Part shown: positions 20,556-30,006 of the stretch, in pieces
Position numbering within the stretch: position 1 is the stretch's first letter
Layout: every line of letters begins with the position of its first letter
From: Gemella haemolysans
GTDB taxonomy: Bacteria > Bacillota > Bacilli > Staphylococcales > Gemellaceae
DNA: 46,876 bases
Assembly: GCF_001553035.1 (NCBI RefSeq)
Contig: NZ_KQ959982.1
Span: forward strand, 1 to 46,876
Direction of reading: 5' to 3'
The notes under the pieces: generated by a model
What the model was told of the DNA's origin: nothing
Database searches by the model: none
Seen by the model: the letters and a program-made list of their open reading frames with translations, nothing else
Translations under genes and position numbers: made by a program

Positions 20556-23246
20556 ATGCAAAACACAAGATTAGAAAGCAATGTGAATGAAAATATTATA
20601 CAAGAAGAGATTCAAATTCTTACAGAGATGCTGCTAAAAGCAACAAAAAAAATGATTTCTGAAGATACATTTGAAAAAATTGTAGAATTAAAAGCATTAG
20701 CAGATGAAAAAAATTACGAAAAATTAAATCTTATAATTAAAGATTTAACTCAAGAAGAAATGGAAATTGTTGCAAATTTCTTTTCAATTTTACCATTATT
20801 AATTAACATAGCTGAAGATGTCGATTTAGCATATGAAGTTAACTATAAAAATAATATAGGTGAATCATATGTAGGGAAATTATCTGAGTCTATTAAAAAT
20901 ATTAAAGATAAAAATATCTTAGAAAATATCAATGTAGTACCAGTATTAACAGCTCACCCAACACAAGTTCAACGTAAAACAGTTCTTGATTTAACAGAAA
21001 AACTTCACAGTTTATTAAGAAAACATCGTGATGTGAAAAATGGATTAATCAATGAGAGAAAATGGAAAAATGCAATCCAAAAACATATCGAAATATTAAC
21101 ACAAAGTGATATTATTCGTGAGAAAAAATTAAAAGTAGCTAACGAAATCACAAACGTGTTAGAGTATTATAACTTATCATTTATTAAAGCAATTGCAAAA
21201 ATAATGACTGAGTATAAATTATTATTAGAAGAAAATAATATAGAATTAAAAAATGAAACACCTATAACAATGGGAATGTGGATCGGTGGAGACCGTGATG
21301 GAAATCCATTTGTAACAGCTGAAACATTAAACCTATCAGCTATGAAGCAATGTGAGCTTATTACAACGTATTATATTGAAAAGTTAAATAGTTTATATAG
21401 AACATTCTCAATGTCATCTCATGTTACTAAAGGAAGTAAAGAATTAGAAGAATTAGCAAATCGTTCAAGTGATACTTCTGAGTATAGAGAAAAAGAATTA
21501 TACAGAAAAGCAATATCGTACATTAAAGAAAAACTTGAAAACACAAGAGAGTATTTATTACAAGATAAAGAACTTGAAGATAAATATTTTACAGCTGATG
21601 AGTTTATTGATGATTTAACAATAATTGAAAAATCATTATTAGAAAACAAAGGTGAAATATTAGTAACTGGAGAATTTGAAGAATTACTTAATGTGGTTAA
21701 AATCTTTGGATTTTATTTAGCGAGTATTGACATGCGTCAAGACTCAAGTGTCTATGAAGCATCAGTGGCTGAATTATTAAGTAGTGCTAATATCGAAAAA
21801 GACTACAGTTCGCTAAGTGAAGAAGAAAAATGTGAACTTTTATTAAAACAACTAAAAGAAGATCCACGTCCGCTAAGTATAAACGATGAAAATAAACAAT
21901 CAGAAGAATTAAGAAAAGAATTAGCAATATTTAGAACAGCTAGAAAATTAAAAGATAAACTAGGTGATAATGTTATTAAACAAAATATTATTTCACACAC
22001 AACAAGTGTCTCTGACTTATTAGAACTTGCAATTATGCTAAAAGAAGTAGGTTTAGTAGGAAGTGACTTTGCAAGATTACAACTTGTACCATTATTTGAA
22101 ACAATTGAAGACTTAGAGAATTCATATGAAGTAATGGATAAATATTTAAGCTTAGATATTGTGAAAAAATGGGTAAGAGATAATAGAAGCTATCAAGAGA
22201 TTATGTTAGGATACTCAGATAGTAATAAAGATGGAGGATACCTATCATCAGGATGGTCGCTTTATAAAGCGCAACAAGAGTTATCATCACTGGGAGAAAA
22301 ACACAATATTAAAGTTACATTCTTCCATGGTCGTGGTGGTACTGTTGGTCGTGGTGGTGGACCAAGTTATGATGCGATTATTTCTCAACCTCTAGGAAGT
22401 GTACAAGATAGAATTCGTCTTACAGAACAAGGTGAAATCATCGCAGCTAAATATGGAAATAGTGACGCGGCATACTATAACTTAGAAGCTTTATTCTCTG
22501 CCGTAATTCAAAGAATGAATACAGATAAAATTAATACAGATATAAGAGATATACCTGAAATCCAAATTATTATGGATGAAATAGTAGAAGATAGTTACAA
22601 CAAGTATCGAGAATTAGTCTTTAAAAATCCTAACTTCTACAATTATTTCTTTGAAGCAACACCAATTAAAGAGATTTCAAGTTTAAACATTGGTTCACGT
22701 CCAGCATCACGTAAAAAAATTACTGATATTGGTGGCTTAAGAGCAATTCCATGGGTATTTTCATGGTCACAAAGTAGAATCATGCTACCTGGTTGGTATG
22801 GAGTAGGAACAGCATTTTCTAATTACATAAACAAAGATAAAGGTAATATTGAAAAGCTTCGTAAAATGTATAAAGAGTGGCCATTCTTTACATCTCTACT
22901 TTCAAATGTAGACATGGTTATGGCGAAATCAGATATGGATATAGCTAGAGAATATGCTAACTTGTGTAAAGAAGAAGAAACTAAAAAGGTATATGAAGAA
23001 ATTTTAAGAGAATGGAATTTAACAAAACAAGTAGTTTTAGAAATTTCAGAACATAAAGAATTCTTAGAAGATAATACTTATTTAACTCGAAGTTTAGAAA
23101 ATAGGTTACAGTACTTTAATACATTAAACCTAATTCAATTAGAGTTAATTAAACGTTCAAGAGAAGGTAAATTACCTGAATCACAAATTAATACAATTCA
23201 CATAACAATTAACGGAGTAGCTACAGGACTTAGAAACTCAGGATAA
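20556..23246 (+). CDS. ppc: Phosphoenolpyruvate carboxylase
   Basis: Carboxylates PEP with bicarbonate to oxaloacetate, the anaplerotic route to aspartate-family compounds when the TCA cycle is incomplete. The 896-aa protein has all core motifs: catalytic His134 in [23 protein letters not shown], Lys558 in YSDSNKDGG and the mobile loop [14 protein letters not shown] with His591 and Arg593. It ends with GLRNSG, close to the usual C-terminal [11 protein letters not shown] instead of TAHPTEV is also seen in streptococcal enzymes, as I recall. AAGGAG precedes the ATG. Single-gene unit with its own promoter and a strong terminator. Confidence 0.96.
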   Translation: MQNTRLESNVNENIIQEEIQILTEMLLKATKKMISEDTFEKIVELKALADEKNYEKLNLIIKDLTQEEMEIVANFFSILPLLINIAEDVDLAYEVNYKNNIGESYVGKLSESIKNIKDKNILENINVVPVLTAHPTQVQRKTVLDLTEKLHSLLRKHRDVKNGLINERKWKNAIQKHIEILTQSDIIREKKLKVANEITNVLEYYNLSFIKAIAKIMTEYKLLLEENNIELKNETPITMGMWIGGDRDGNPFVTAETLNLSAMKQCELITTYYIEKLNSLYRTFSMSSHVTKGSKELEELANRSSDTSEYREKELYRKAISYIKEKLENTREYLLQDKELEDKYFTADEFIDDLTIIEKSLLENKGEILVTGEFEELLNVVKIFGFYLASIDMRQDSSVYEASVAELLSSANIEKDYSSLSEEEKCELLLKQLKEDPRPLSINDENKQSEELRKELAIFRTARKLKDKLGDNVIKQNIISHTTSVSDLLELAIMLKEVGLVGSDFARLQLVPLFETIEDLENSYEVMDKYLSLDIVKKWVRDNRSYQEIMLGYSDSNKDGGYLSSGWSLYKAQQELSSLGEKHNIKVTFFHGRGGTVGRGGGPSYDAIISQPLGSVQDRIRLTEQGEIIAAKYGNSDAAYYNLEALFSAVIQRMNTDKINTDIRDIPEIQIIMDEIVEDSYNKYRELVFKNPNFYNYFFEATPIKEISSLNIGSRPASRKKITDIGGLRAIPWVFSWSQSRIMLPGWYGVGTAFSNYINKDKGNIEKLRKMYKEWPFFTSLLSNVDMVMAKSDMDIAREYANLCKEEETKKVYEEILREWNLTKQVVLEISEHKEFLEDNTYLTRSLENRLQYFNTLNLIQLELIKRSREGKLPESQINTIHITINGVATGLRNSG

Positions 23247-23247
23247 T

Positions 23248-23286
23248 AAAAAGATAGAGGATTCATGTTGAATCCTCTATCTTTTT
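23248..23286 (+). terminator. ppc terminator
   Basis: A perfect 18-bp stem, AAAAAGATAGAGGATTCA against TGAATCCTCTATCTTTTT, with a 3-nt loop. A and T ends could also terminate minus-strand transcripts. Confidence 0.93.
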
Positions 23287-23350
23287 AGAAGTTTAATGCT
23301 TAATAATTATATAATTAGATATGAATTTTGATTGCATAAATAAATGGAAT

Positions 23351-23495
23351 TGACTCAGAAATCGATTTTGTCGAGTTTCTCCGCACAGTTTATTGATATC
23401 TAAAAAGTTTTCATAAAGGGAATTTAGATATCAATAAACCATTGCGTCCATGAGTTTTTATATAAACTTATAAAAAGCTTAGGATTTTTGAGTCA
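23351..23495. repeat. 145-bp nested inverted-repeat element (MITE-like)
   Basis: Outer arms TGACTCAGAAATC (23351-23363) and GATTTTTGAGTCA (23483-23495) pair at 12 of 13 positions. Inner arms GTTTATTGATATCTAAA (23388-23404) and TTTAGATATCAATAAAC (23423-23439) pair perfectly over 17 bp, and CGCA/TGCG flank them. No ORF of note and no clear target-site duplication. It lies between the convergent ppc and GH13 genes. A short non-autonomous element is one reading; a complex bidirectional terminator or structured RNA is another. Confidence 0.6.
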
Positions 23496-23508
23496 CTCTC
23501 GTTTTAAA

Positions 23509-25359
23509 TTATTTAATTTTCATAGCGACATAACACTTAGGTGGAACAACTGTTCCGAAAGGTGTCGAATAAACTTCATTATTTCCAAATAGTTTTTCAC
23601 CAGAGAAATTCTCAATAAAATGTGCTTTAGAATTAAGATTTACTACACAAAGAATACTATTTCGTCTATATGCAACACAATTATCATTTGTATATACAAA
23701 TTCAAAGTTTGTAATAAAGTCATCTTTATTTTTATTTCTAAAGTTTGATAATTCAATATAGTGATTTAACAGATCTTCATCCTTATCATTATGTGTAAAT
23801 CCTAAACGATTATAAGGATCTCTAAAGCCGTACATTCCAATTTCATCACCATAATAAATACAAGGAACACCAGGTAGAGTAAATTGAATAAAACTAGCAT
23901 ACTTAAGAAGTTCTTTCGCTTTAGCATATTGTTCATTAGACATTTTATATGTCGGTCTTTCATGAACAGGAACATCTTCAGGATTGTCAAATGCTAGCAT
24001 AGTTAATACTCGTTCTGTATCATGACTTCCTAATAAGTTCATTATAGCATCAAGAGCTGGGCGTGGATAATTTTCTACTAGTTTTAAAACTTCAAGAGTA
24101 AAGTCTTCTGCATTTTTATTTTTTACGAAGTTAATAATTGCGTTCTTCCAAGGATAATTCATAGCGCTGTCAAGTTGATCACCTAAGAAATAACGACGAC
24201 GAGTATTGTATGAAATTTTATTAGTTGCATCTTCCCAAACTTCACCGATGATTAGAGCATCTTTGTCATAGTATTTCGCACTTTCACGAATTCTATCTAA
24301 AAATTCATCAGGGAACTCATCAGCAACATCAAGTCTCCATCCAGCAATTCCAAGTTTTTGCCAAAAGTTGACAACACCACTATCCTTATTATTAATAAAA
24401 TCGCTGTATTCTTTATTTTCTTTTATCACCGTAGGTAAGTTATCAAATCCCCACCACGAATGGTATTCATTAGGGAAATTTATGAAATTAAACCAAGAAT
24501 AATATGGTGAATTTTGTGAATTATAAGCTCCGATGCTATCATAGTTATTATACCTATTGAAATAGATACTATCTGAACCGGTATGACTAAATACACCGTC
24601 TAGTATGATTCTAATATTATCTGCTTTAAAATCTTTACAAAATTTTTCGAATTGTTCATTAGTACCAAAATATGGATCAACGTTAAAATAATCTGAAGTA
24701 GAATAACGATGGTTTTCTGGACTTTCAACGATTGGGTTAAGATATATACTCTCGATATTTAATTTTTTGAAATATTCTTTTTCTTCTTCAATGCCTAGTA
24801 GATTTCCCATTAGAAAATCTTTAGCTCCATAATTTTCATGAGTAATAGATGAATGCGGAATACTATTCCAATTTTCATGCCTAATTCTCACATTTTCATT
24901 CTTTGCGACTTTTTCTGTAAATTTTTCACTGCGTTTAAATCTATCAGGGAAAATTTGATACATTATAGAACCTTTATACCAATCTGGTGTAGTGAAGTTT
25001 TTATCGTAAACTGTCAACTGCCAATCGGGTAGGTCATCTTTGCTATTCACCAATTTAGCGTCAAGTTTATCATTTTTTAAATAAACATAAAAACTATCAA
25101 AGTGAACTTCAAAATGATAAAAATAAAGACCAGTGTTAAATGGTTCAAAAGTTACATGATAAGTAGAGTAGTTCTCTATAGTTTTTTCTTTGAACTCTAA
25201 ACTCTTAGAAATAAGTTCACCTGTATATTCATTTTTAATAATTATTTTGAAGTCGTTAAAGTAAAAGTCATCCTTTATGAATACTTCAAAATAGAAATCG
25301 TCATTATTTTTTAATGCCCCCTGAGGGTATTTATTTTTTATTGGATTAAATTTAATCAT
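23509..25359 (-). CDS. GH13 alpha-glycosidase (neopullulanase/cyclomaltodextrinase type)
   Basis: Cytoplasmic alpha-amylase-family enzyme of 616 aa without a signal peptide, expected to hydrolyse maltodextrins, cyclodextrins or pullulan-type linkages. Residues 1-115 form a beta-rich N-terminal module. The (beta/alpha)8 barrel starts with WYKGSIMYQIFPDRF. The catalytic triad is Asp344 (GWRLDVADEF), Glu373 (IIGEVWED) and Asp447 (LLGSHDTERV). YYGDEIGMYGFRDPYNR closes the active site. GGAG abuts an ATG at 25368, so the ATG at 25359, nine bases on, is the better start. It diverges from the glg operon, suggesting a role in trimming glycogen or maltodextrin; exact specificity cannot be read. Confidence 0.85.
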   Translation of the reverse strand: MIKFNPIKNKYPQGALKNNDDFYFEVFIKDDFYFNDFKIIIKNEYTGELISKSLEFKEKTIENYSTYHVTFEPFNTGLYFYHFEVHFDSFYVYLKNDKLDAKLVNSKDDLPDWQLTVYDKNFTTPDWYKGSIMYQIFPDRFKRSEKFTEKVAKNENVRIRHENWNSIPHSSITHENYGAKDFLMGNLLGIEEEKEYFKKLNIESIYLNPIVESPENHRYSTSDYFNVDPYFGTNEQFEKFCKDFKADNIRIILDGVFSHTGSDSIYFNRYNNYDSIGAYNSQNSPYYSWFNFINFPNEYHSWWGFDNLPTVIKENKEYSDFINNKDSGVVNFWQKLGIAGWRLDVADEFPDEFLDRIRESAKYYDKDALIIGEVWEDATNKISYNTRRRYFLGDQLDSAMNYPWKNAIINFVKNKNAEDFTLEVLKLVENYPRPALDAIMNLLGSHDTERVLTMLAFDNPEDVPVHERPTYKMSNEQYAKAKELLKYASFIQFTLPGVPCIYYGDEIGMYGFRDPYNRLGFTHNDKDEDLLNHYIELSNFRNKNKDDFITNFEFVYTNDNCVAYRRNSILCVVNLNSKAHFIENFSGEKLFGNNEVYSTPFGTVVPPKCYVAMKIK

Positions 25360-25422
25360 ATTTTTCATCTCCGAAACATAAAATTTTCATTACTAAACTG
25401 TTTTCTAAAATCAATCAGTTTA

Positions 25423-25451
25423 ATTTTAATATAAAAGTTTTTAAAAGTAAA
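25423..25451 (-). promoter_or_regulatory. Promoter of the GH13 gene
   Basis: On the minus strand TTTACT (25451-25446), 17-bp spacer, TAAAAT (25428-25423). Between it and the gene lies a spaced dyad, AAACTG/CAGTTT (25395-25400 and 25416-25421 on plus), that could be an operator. Confidence 0.6.
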
Positions 25452-25538
25452 TATTTTAAATAAAAAATAAAGAAAAATAATTAATATAAAAGCAATGTAA
25501 GGGGTATAATTCTTTATAGAAAATAACTAAAGAAAACA

Positions 25539-25567
25539 TTTACATCAAGGCTTCATTGTGTTATACT
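25539..25567 (+). promoter_or_regulatory. glg operon promoter
   Basis: TTTACA (25539-25544), 17-bp spacer, TATACT (25562-25567) with TGT just before the -10 (extended -10). Gives a leader of about 118 nt. A weaker TATGAT at 25630-25635 could serve a second start closer to glgB. Confidence 0.75.
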
Positions 25568-25652
25568 ATAGGTATAAAAAATAAAGAAATAATTAGTGAT
25601 AAAATAAACTGTTTTTATTCATATTTCTTTATGATAAAAATTTTTACCAACT

Positions 25653-25670
25653 AAAGTAAACGTTTACTTT
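25653..25670. promoter_or_regulatory. LacI-family operator (cre/MalR-like)
   Basis: AAAGTAAACGTTTACTTT is a perfect 18-bp palindrome centred on CG, the form bound by LacI/GalR proteins such as CcpA and MalR. It lies between the main promoter and the glgB ribosome binding site (AGGGGG), so a bound repressor would act as a roadblock, or directly on a second nearby promoter. Confidence 0.75.
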
Positions 25671-25691
25671 TAGTCAAAAGGGGGTTATTTA

Positions 25692-27545
25692 GTGAGTAAT
25701 AATATGGCAGAATATTTATTCCATGAAGGGACTAATTACCATAGCCATAAATATTTAGGATCGTTTTTAGATGGGGATAAATGTACATTTCGAGTATGGG
25801 CGCCAAATGCAGTGAAGGTATTTGTAACTGGTGAGTTTTGTTCTTGGCATCCGCATACTCATGAAATGAAATTAATTAATGATAAAGGTATATTTGAAGT
25901 TGAGATTAGTGGTATTAAACAATATGATGCATATAAATATGTAATAGTTACTAAAAGTGGAACTGAATTATGGAAAGCAGATCCTTATGCAAAACATGCT
26001 GAAACCAGACCTTTGACTGCTTCGAAAGTTTATTCACTACCTAGCTATGAGTGGAAGGATAGTAAATGGATGAAATCTAGGGAGGTTCCATATCATGGAC
26101 CAATGAATATTTATGAAGTACACTTAGGTTCATGGAAACATCATGAAGGTGGTAAGGAATTAAGCTACAGAGAGTTAGCCCATACTTTAGTAGACTATGT
26201 TAAAGATATGAACTATACTCATATAGAATTGTTACCTGTGACTGAATACCCATATGATAAATCTTGGGGATATCAGGCAACTGGATATTTTTCACCGACT
26301 TCGAGATATGGTACACCAGAAGATTTTATGTATTTTGTTGATTGTTGTCACCAAAATAATATTGGAGTAATTTTGGACTGGGTACCAGGACATTTTACTA
26401 AAGATGCACATGGATTATACGAATTTGATGGAACCCATTGTTATGAATACTCAGATACAAGAAAGATGGAGCACGAAGGTTGGGGAACTAGAGTCTTCGA
26501 CTATGGACGAAATGAAGTAAGATCATTTTTAACATCAAGTGCAGTTTCTTGGATAGAAGATTATCATATTGATGGAATTCGAGTAGATGCGGTTAGTTCG
26601 ATGATATTTTTAAACTACTGCCGAGATGAAGATAAATCTGCAAGGAATATCTATGGCGGTTTTGAAAATTTAGAAGCAATTGACTTCTTAAAAAATTTAA
26701 ATCTTTACGTAAAAGAAAACTATCCTGGTGTTTCTATGATAGCGGAAGAATCAACAAGTTATCCAAAAGTAACAGCAGCAGTTGAACATGGTGGTTTAGG
26801 ATTTGACTTTAAGTGGAATATGGGATGGATGAATGATAGTCTTGATTATTTAGAAACAGATCCTTTCTTCAGAAAAGGAGTTCATAACAAATTTACTTTC
26901 TCAATGCATTATGCATTTTCAGAAAATTTCATCTTGCCGATTTCACATGATGAAGTAGTACATGGGAAAAAATCGTTATTAGATAAAAGTCCTGTTCCTT
27001 ATGAAGATAAGTTTGGTAATTTTAAAGCATTTTTAGGATATATGTATGCACATCCTGGGAAAAAACTAACATTTATGGGAATTGATATTGCTCAATTTAT
27101 TGAATGGGATGAAGAAAGAGAATTAGATTGGTTATTAATGCTTTATCCAAAACATGTATTTACACATAGATATGTTAAAGAGCTTAACAAGTACTATAAA
27201 TCTACACCTGCATTATGGGAAAACGACAGCGACTGGGACGGATTCAAATGGCACGTAGTAGATGATAATAACAACAATGTTTTTGCTTTCTCACGTATAG
27301 ATAAATCTGGTAAAGAACTCCTAGTAGTTACTAACTTTTCAAATCAAATATTAAAACATTATGAAATAGGAGTAAATACTTGGGGAAGTTACAAAATAGC
27401 ATTGAACTCGGATGCTAAGAAATACGATGGATTAGCAATTTCAAATAGAAATTTAAAAACTATTAATAAAGAGAAAAATGAATTTAAATATACTTTGAGT
27501 ATAAACATACCACCTTATACAACGATGTATATAGAAAAAAAATAA
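25692..27545 (+). CDS. glgB: 1,4-alpha-glucan branching enzyme
   Basis: Transfers alpha-1,4 glucan segments to form alpha-1,6 branches in glycogen. The 617-aa protein has an N-terminal CBM48 module (roughly 20-115, FRVWAPNAVKVFVTGEF), then the GH13 barrel with Asp299 (DGIRVDAV), Glu352 (MIAEEST) and Asp420 (SHDEVVHGK), and a C-terminal beta domain. It starts at GTG 25692, 7 nt after AAAGGGGG; a later in-frame ATG (25704) has no spacing advantage. First gene of glgBCDAP, the same order as in Bacillus, 28 nt before glgC. A LacI-type operator lies just upstream. Confidence 0.96.
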   Translation: MSNNMAEYLFHEGTNYHSHKYLGSFLDGDKCTFRVWAPNAVKVFVTGEFCSWHPHTHEMKLINDKGIFEVEISGIKQYDAYKYVIVTKSGTELWKADPYAKHAETRPLTASKVYSLPSYEWKDSKWMKSREVPYHGPMNIYEVHLGSWKHHEGGKELSYRELAHTLVDYVKDMNYTHIELLPVTEYPYDKSWGYQATGYFSPTSRYGTPEDFMYFVDCCHQNNIGVILDWVPGHFTKDAHGLYEFDGTHCYEYSDTRKMEHEGWGTRVFDYGRNEVRSFLTSSAVSWIEDYHIDGIRVDAVSSMIFLNYCRDEDKSARNIYGGFENLEAIDFLKNLNLYVKENYPGVSMIAEESTSYPKVTAAVEHGGLGFDFKWNMGWMNDSLDYLETDPFFRKGVHNKFTFSMHYAFSENFILPISHDEVVHGKKSLLDKSPVPYEDKFGNFKAFLGYMYAHPGKKLTFMGIDIAQFIEWDEERELDWLLMLYPKHVFTHRYVKELNKYYKSTPALWENDSDWDGFKWHVVDDNNNNVFAFSRIDKSGKELLVVTNFSNQILKHYEIGVNTWGSYKIALNSDAKKYDGLAISNRNLKTINKEKNEFKYTLSINIPPYTTMYIEKK

Positions 27546-27573
27546 TAAGTTTTAGAAGAAGGGGGTCAAATTT

Positions 27574-28746
27574 ATGGCACGAAAAAAAGAAGTAGTAGCT
27601 ATGCTACTAGCAGGAGGACAAGGTACGAGGCTTCAAGTATTAACAAAAGATATGGCTAAACCAGCCGTACCTTTTGGTGGGAAATATAGAATTATCGATT
27701 TTCCATTATCAAATTGTGCGAACTCTGGAATTTCAACAGTTGGGGTATTAACACAGTTTATGCCACTTGAGCTTAACTCATACATGGGTAATGGTCAACC
27801 ATGGGATTTAGATAGAATGGATGGTGGATTATCAATTTTACCACCTTATACTGCAGGTAAAACGGGAGAATGGTACAAGGGAACAGCAAATGCTATTTAT
27901 CAAAATATTAAATACATAGAGCAATACAATCCTGAATACGTACTTATCTTATCTGGAGATCACATTTACAAAATGAATTATAAAGAAATGTTAGATTTCC
28001 ATAAACAAAAAGGTGCTGACTTAACAATAGCACATATAAATGTTCCTCTTGAAGAAGCGAGCCGTTTTGGTATTTTAAATACAAATACAGATTTAAAAGT
28101 AACAGAGTTTCTAGAAAAACCAGAAAATCCAATATCTACAAAAGCATCAATGGGTATTTATATTTTTAGTTGGAAAGAACTTAGAGAATACCTGATACGT
28201 GATGAGGAAAATCCTGATAGTGAAAAGGACTTCGGTAAAAATATTATCCCAATGATGTTAAACGAAGGTAAAAACATCTATGCTTATCCATTTTATGGAT
28301 ATTGGAAAGATGTTGGTACAATAGAAAGCTTATGGGAAGCTAATATGGATCTTATTAAAAATAAAGAGAACTTCAATATTGATGATAGATTATGGAGAAT
28401 TTACTATCGTCATGAAGGTGCTATGCCACAATACTTAGGACATAGTGCAAATGTAAAAAATTCTATGATTTCTGATGGGACTGCAGTTTATGGTACGGTT
28501 TCTGAATCTATTATTTCTTCAGGTGTTAGAATTGAAGAAGGTGCGGAAGTTGTAGGAAGTATAATAATGAAAGATGTTCTAATTGAAAAAGGTGCTAAAG
28601 TTTACAATTCGATTGTTGCTGAAGGAGCAGTAATAAAAGAAAATGTAGAAGTTGGTCACAGAGAAATAGTTTTAGGAAAAGAACAAATAACAGTAATCGG
28701 TAGGGATGAAGTTGTAAATGACAATAGGAAAGTAGAGGGAAAATAA
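27574..28746 (+). CDS. glgC: Glucose-1-phosphate adenylyltransferase, catalytic subunit
   Basis: Makes ADP-glucose from glucose 1-phosphate and ATP, the committed step of glycogen synthesis. The 390-aa chain has the nucleotide-binding loop AGGQGTRL (13-20), the [19 protein letters not shown] block, [10 protein letters not shown] with the catalytic Asp, and a left-handed beta-helix C-terminal domain from about residue 295. GGGGG precedes the ATG. Paired with glgD, whose start follows the glgC stop by one base, which suggests equal synthesis of the two subunits. Confidence 0.96.
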   Translation: MARKKEVVAMLLAGGQGTRLQVLTKDMAKPAVPFGGKYRIIDFPLSNCANSGISTVGVLTQFMPLELNSYMGNGQPWDLDRMDGGLSILPPYTAGKTGEWYKGTANAIYQNIKYIEQYNPEYVLILSGDHIYKMNYKEMLDFHKQKGADLTIAHINVPLEEASRFGILNTNTDLKVTEFLEKPENPISTKASMGIYIFSWKELREYLIRDEENPDSEKDFGKNIIPMMLNEGKNIYAYPFYGYWKDVGTIESLWEANMDLIKNKENFNIDDRLWRIYYRHEGAMPQYLGHSANVKNSMISDGTAVYGTVSESIISSGVRIEEGAEVVGSIIMKDVLIEKGAKVYNSIVAEGAVIKENVEVGHREIVLGKEQITVIGRDEVVNDNRKVEGK

Positions 28747-28747
28747 T

Positions 28748-29863
28748 ATGGTAAATGCGTTTTGTGTATTATTTGCAGATAACTATCGTAATGATGATTT
28801 GCAAGGATTAGTAAGAAATAGAACACTAGCATCTTTAGCTGTTGCATCAAGGTATAGAATGATTGATTTCATGTTATCTTCTTTAGTAAAAGCTGAAGTA
28901 TCAAATATTGCAGTAGTAACAAATTATCACTATAAATCATTAATGGATCACCTTAGTTGGGGAAAAGACTGGGATTTAAATAGAAAAAATAGTGGTCTTA
29001 AGTTTATTACACCAATGTCAAACCATCATTCAAACCGTGTAGCTCAAAACAAGATTGAGGCATTAGGGGATGCTTCTAAATATGCAGATACATTGTTAGA
29101 AGAATATTGTATTTTAGCTGATGGGAACATTGTAGGGAATATTGATTTTAGAGATATGGTAAATTACCATAAATCAACAAATGCAGATATAACGTTAGCT
29201 TATACTTATAGAAAACCTCAACAACGTGAATCGCAAATAATTTTTGATGACAAAAATAGAGTTTATGACAGTTTATATCATTATGATGGATATGATCAAG
29301 TGTGCCCGACACAGGTTAAAATCTATATAATGTCTAAACAAATGTTTAAAGAATTAGTTAAAAAAGGGACGACATTGGGATGGCAAGACCTTCTATTAGA
29401 CTTTATTACAAAGAACTTCCATCGTTTAAATGTTTATGGATATGAAATTAAGAATTACAACAGAACAATTAATAGCGTACAAGAATACTACAATTTCAAT
29501 AGAGACTTATTAAATCCAGAAAAGTTAAATGAATTGTTCTTATCAGGAACTGATATTCTAACAAGAGTAGCAGATAGTGTGCCAACTACATATGGAGATG
29601 GAGCAATAGTTAAGAATTCTATACTAGGTGATGGTTGTGAAATTAACGGAATTGTAGAAAATAGTATCCTGTTTAGAGATGTTGTAGTTGAAGAAGGGGC
29701 AGTAATTAAAAACTCAATAGTACTTCCTAATTGTGTGATTAAAAAATCAGCATACTTAGATTGTGTGATTTTAGATAAATATGCAGTAGTTTCAGAAAAA
29801 GTTGAATTAAAAGGAACAGAAAACTGCCAAGTTATCGTTGAAAAAGGTAAAATAGTAGAATAA
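28748..29863 (+). CDS. glgD: GlgD, regulatory-type ADP-glucose pyrophosphorylase subunit
   Basis: Paralogue of GlgC, 371 aa. The N-terminus VNAFCVLFADNYRNDDLQGL has lost the AGGxGTRL nucleotide loop and SGD is replaced by LADGNIVGNID, so catalysis is unlikely. In Bacilli such GlgD proteins form GlgC/GlgD hetero-oligomers with altered activity. The beta-helix domain (from about 285) is retained. Translation is coupled to glgC (spacing one base, GAGGGA before the ATG). Confidence 0.95.
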   Translation: MVNAFCVLFADNYRNDDLQGLVRNRTLASLAVASRYRMIDFMLSSLVKAEVSNIAVVTNYHYKSLMDHLSWGKDWDLNRKNSGLKFITPMSNHHSNRVAQNKIEALGDASKYADTLLEEYCILADGNIVGNIDFRDMVNYHKSTNADITLAYTYRKPQQRESQIIFDDKNRVYDSLYHYDGYDQVCPTQVKIYIMSKQMFKELVKKGTTLGWQDLLLDFITKNFHRLNVYGYEIKNYNRTINSVQEYYNFNRDLLNPEKLNELFLSGTDILTRVADSVPTTYGDGAIVKNSILGDGCEINGIVENSILFRDVVVEEGAVIKNSIVLPNCVIKKSAYLDCVILDKYAVVSEKVELKGTENCQVIVEKGKIVE

Positions 29864-29867
29864 TAAA

Positions 29868-29971
29868 AAAAGGGTTAGATTAACATGTGGGAGAGATTTG
29901 TAAAACTTTCGATTTTCAAAAGAAAAAAGAGTATAATATACAGATAGACTACATCTAAAACTAACCCTTTT
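29868..29971 (+). repeat. Inverted repeat flanking an internal -10 box between glgD and glgA
   Basis: AAAAGGGTTAG (29868-29878) and CTAACCCTTTT (29961-29971) are perfect 11-bp complements 82 nt apart. TATAAT (29932-29937) lies between them without a convincing -35. The stem could shape the mRNA (processing, partial termination) or bracket an internal promoter. No gene is present. Confidence 0.5.
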
Positions 29972-30006
29972 AGTATGAAAGTAAATTACGAATAAGGAGA
30001 AATATA

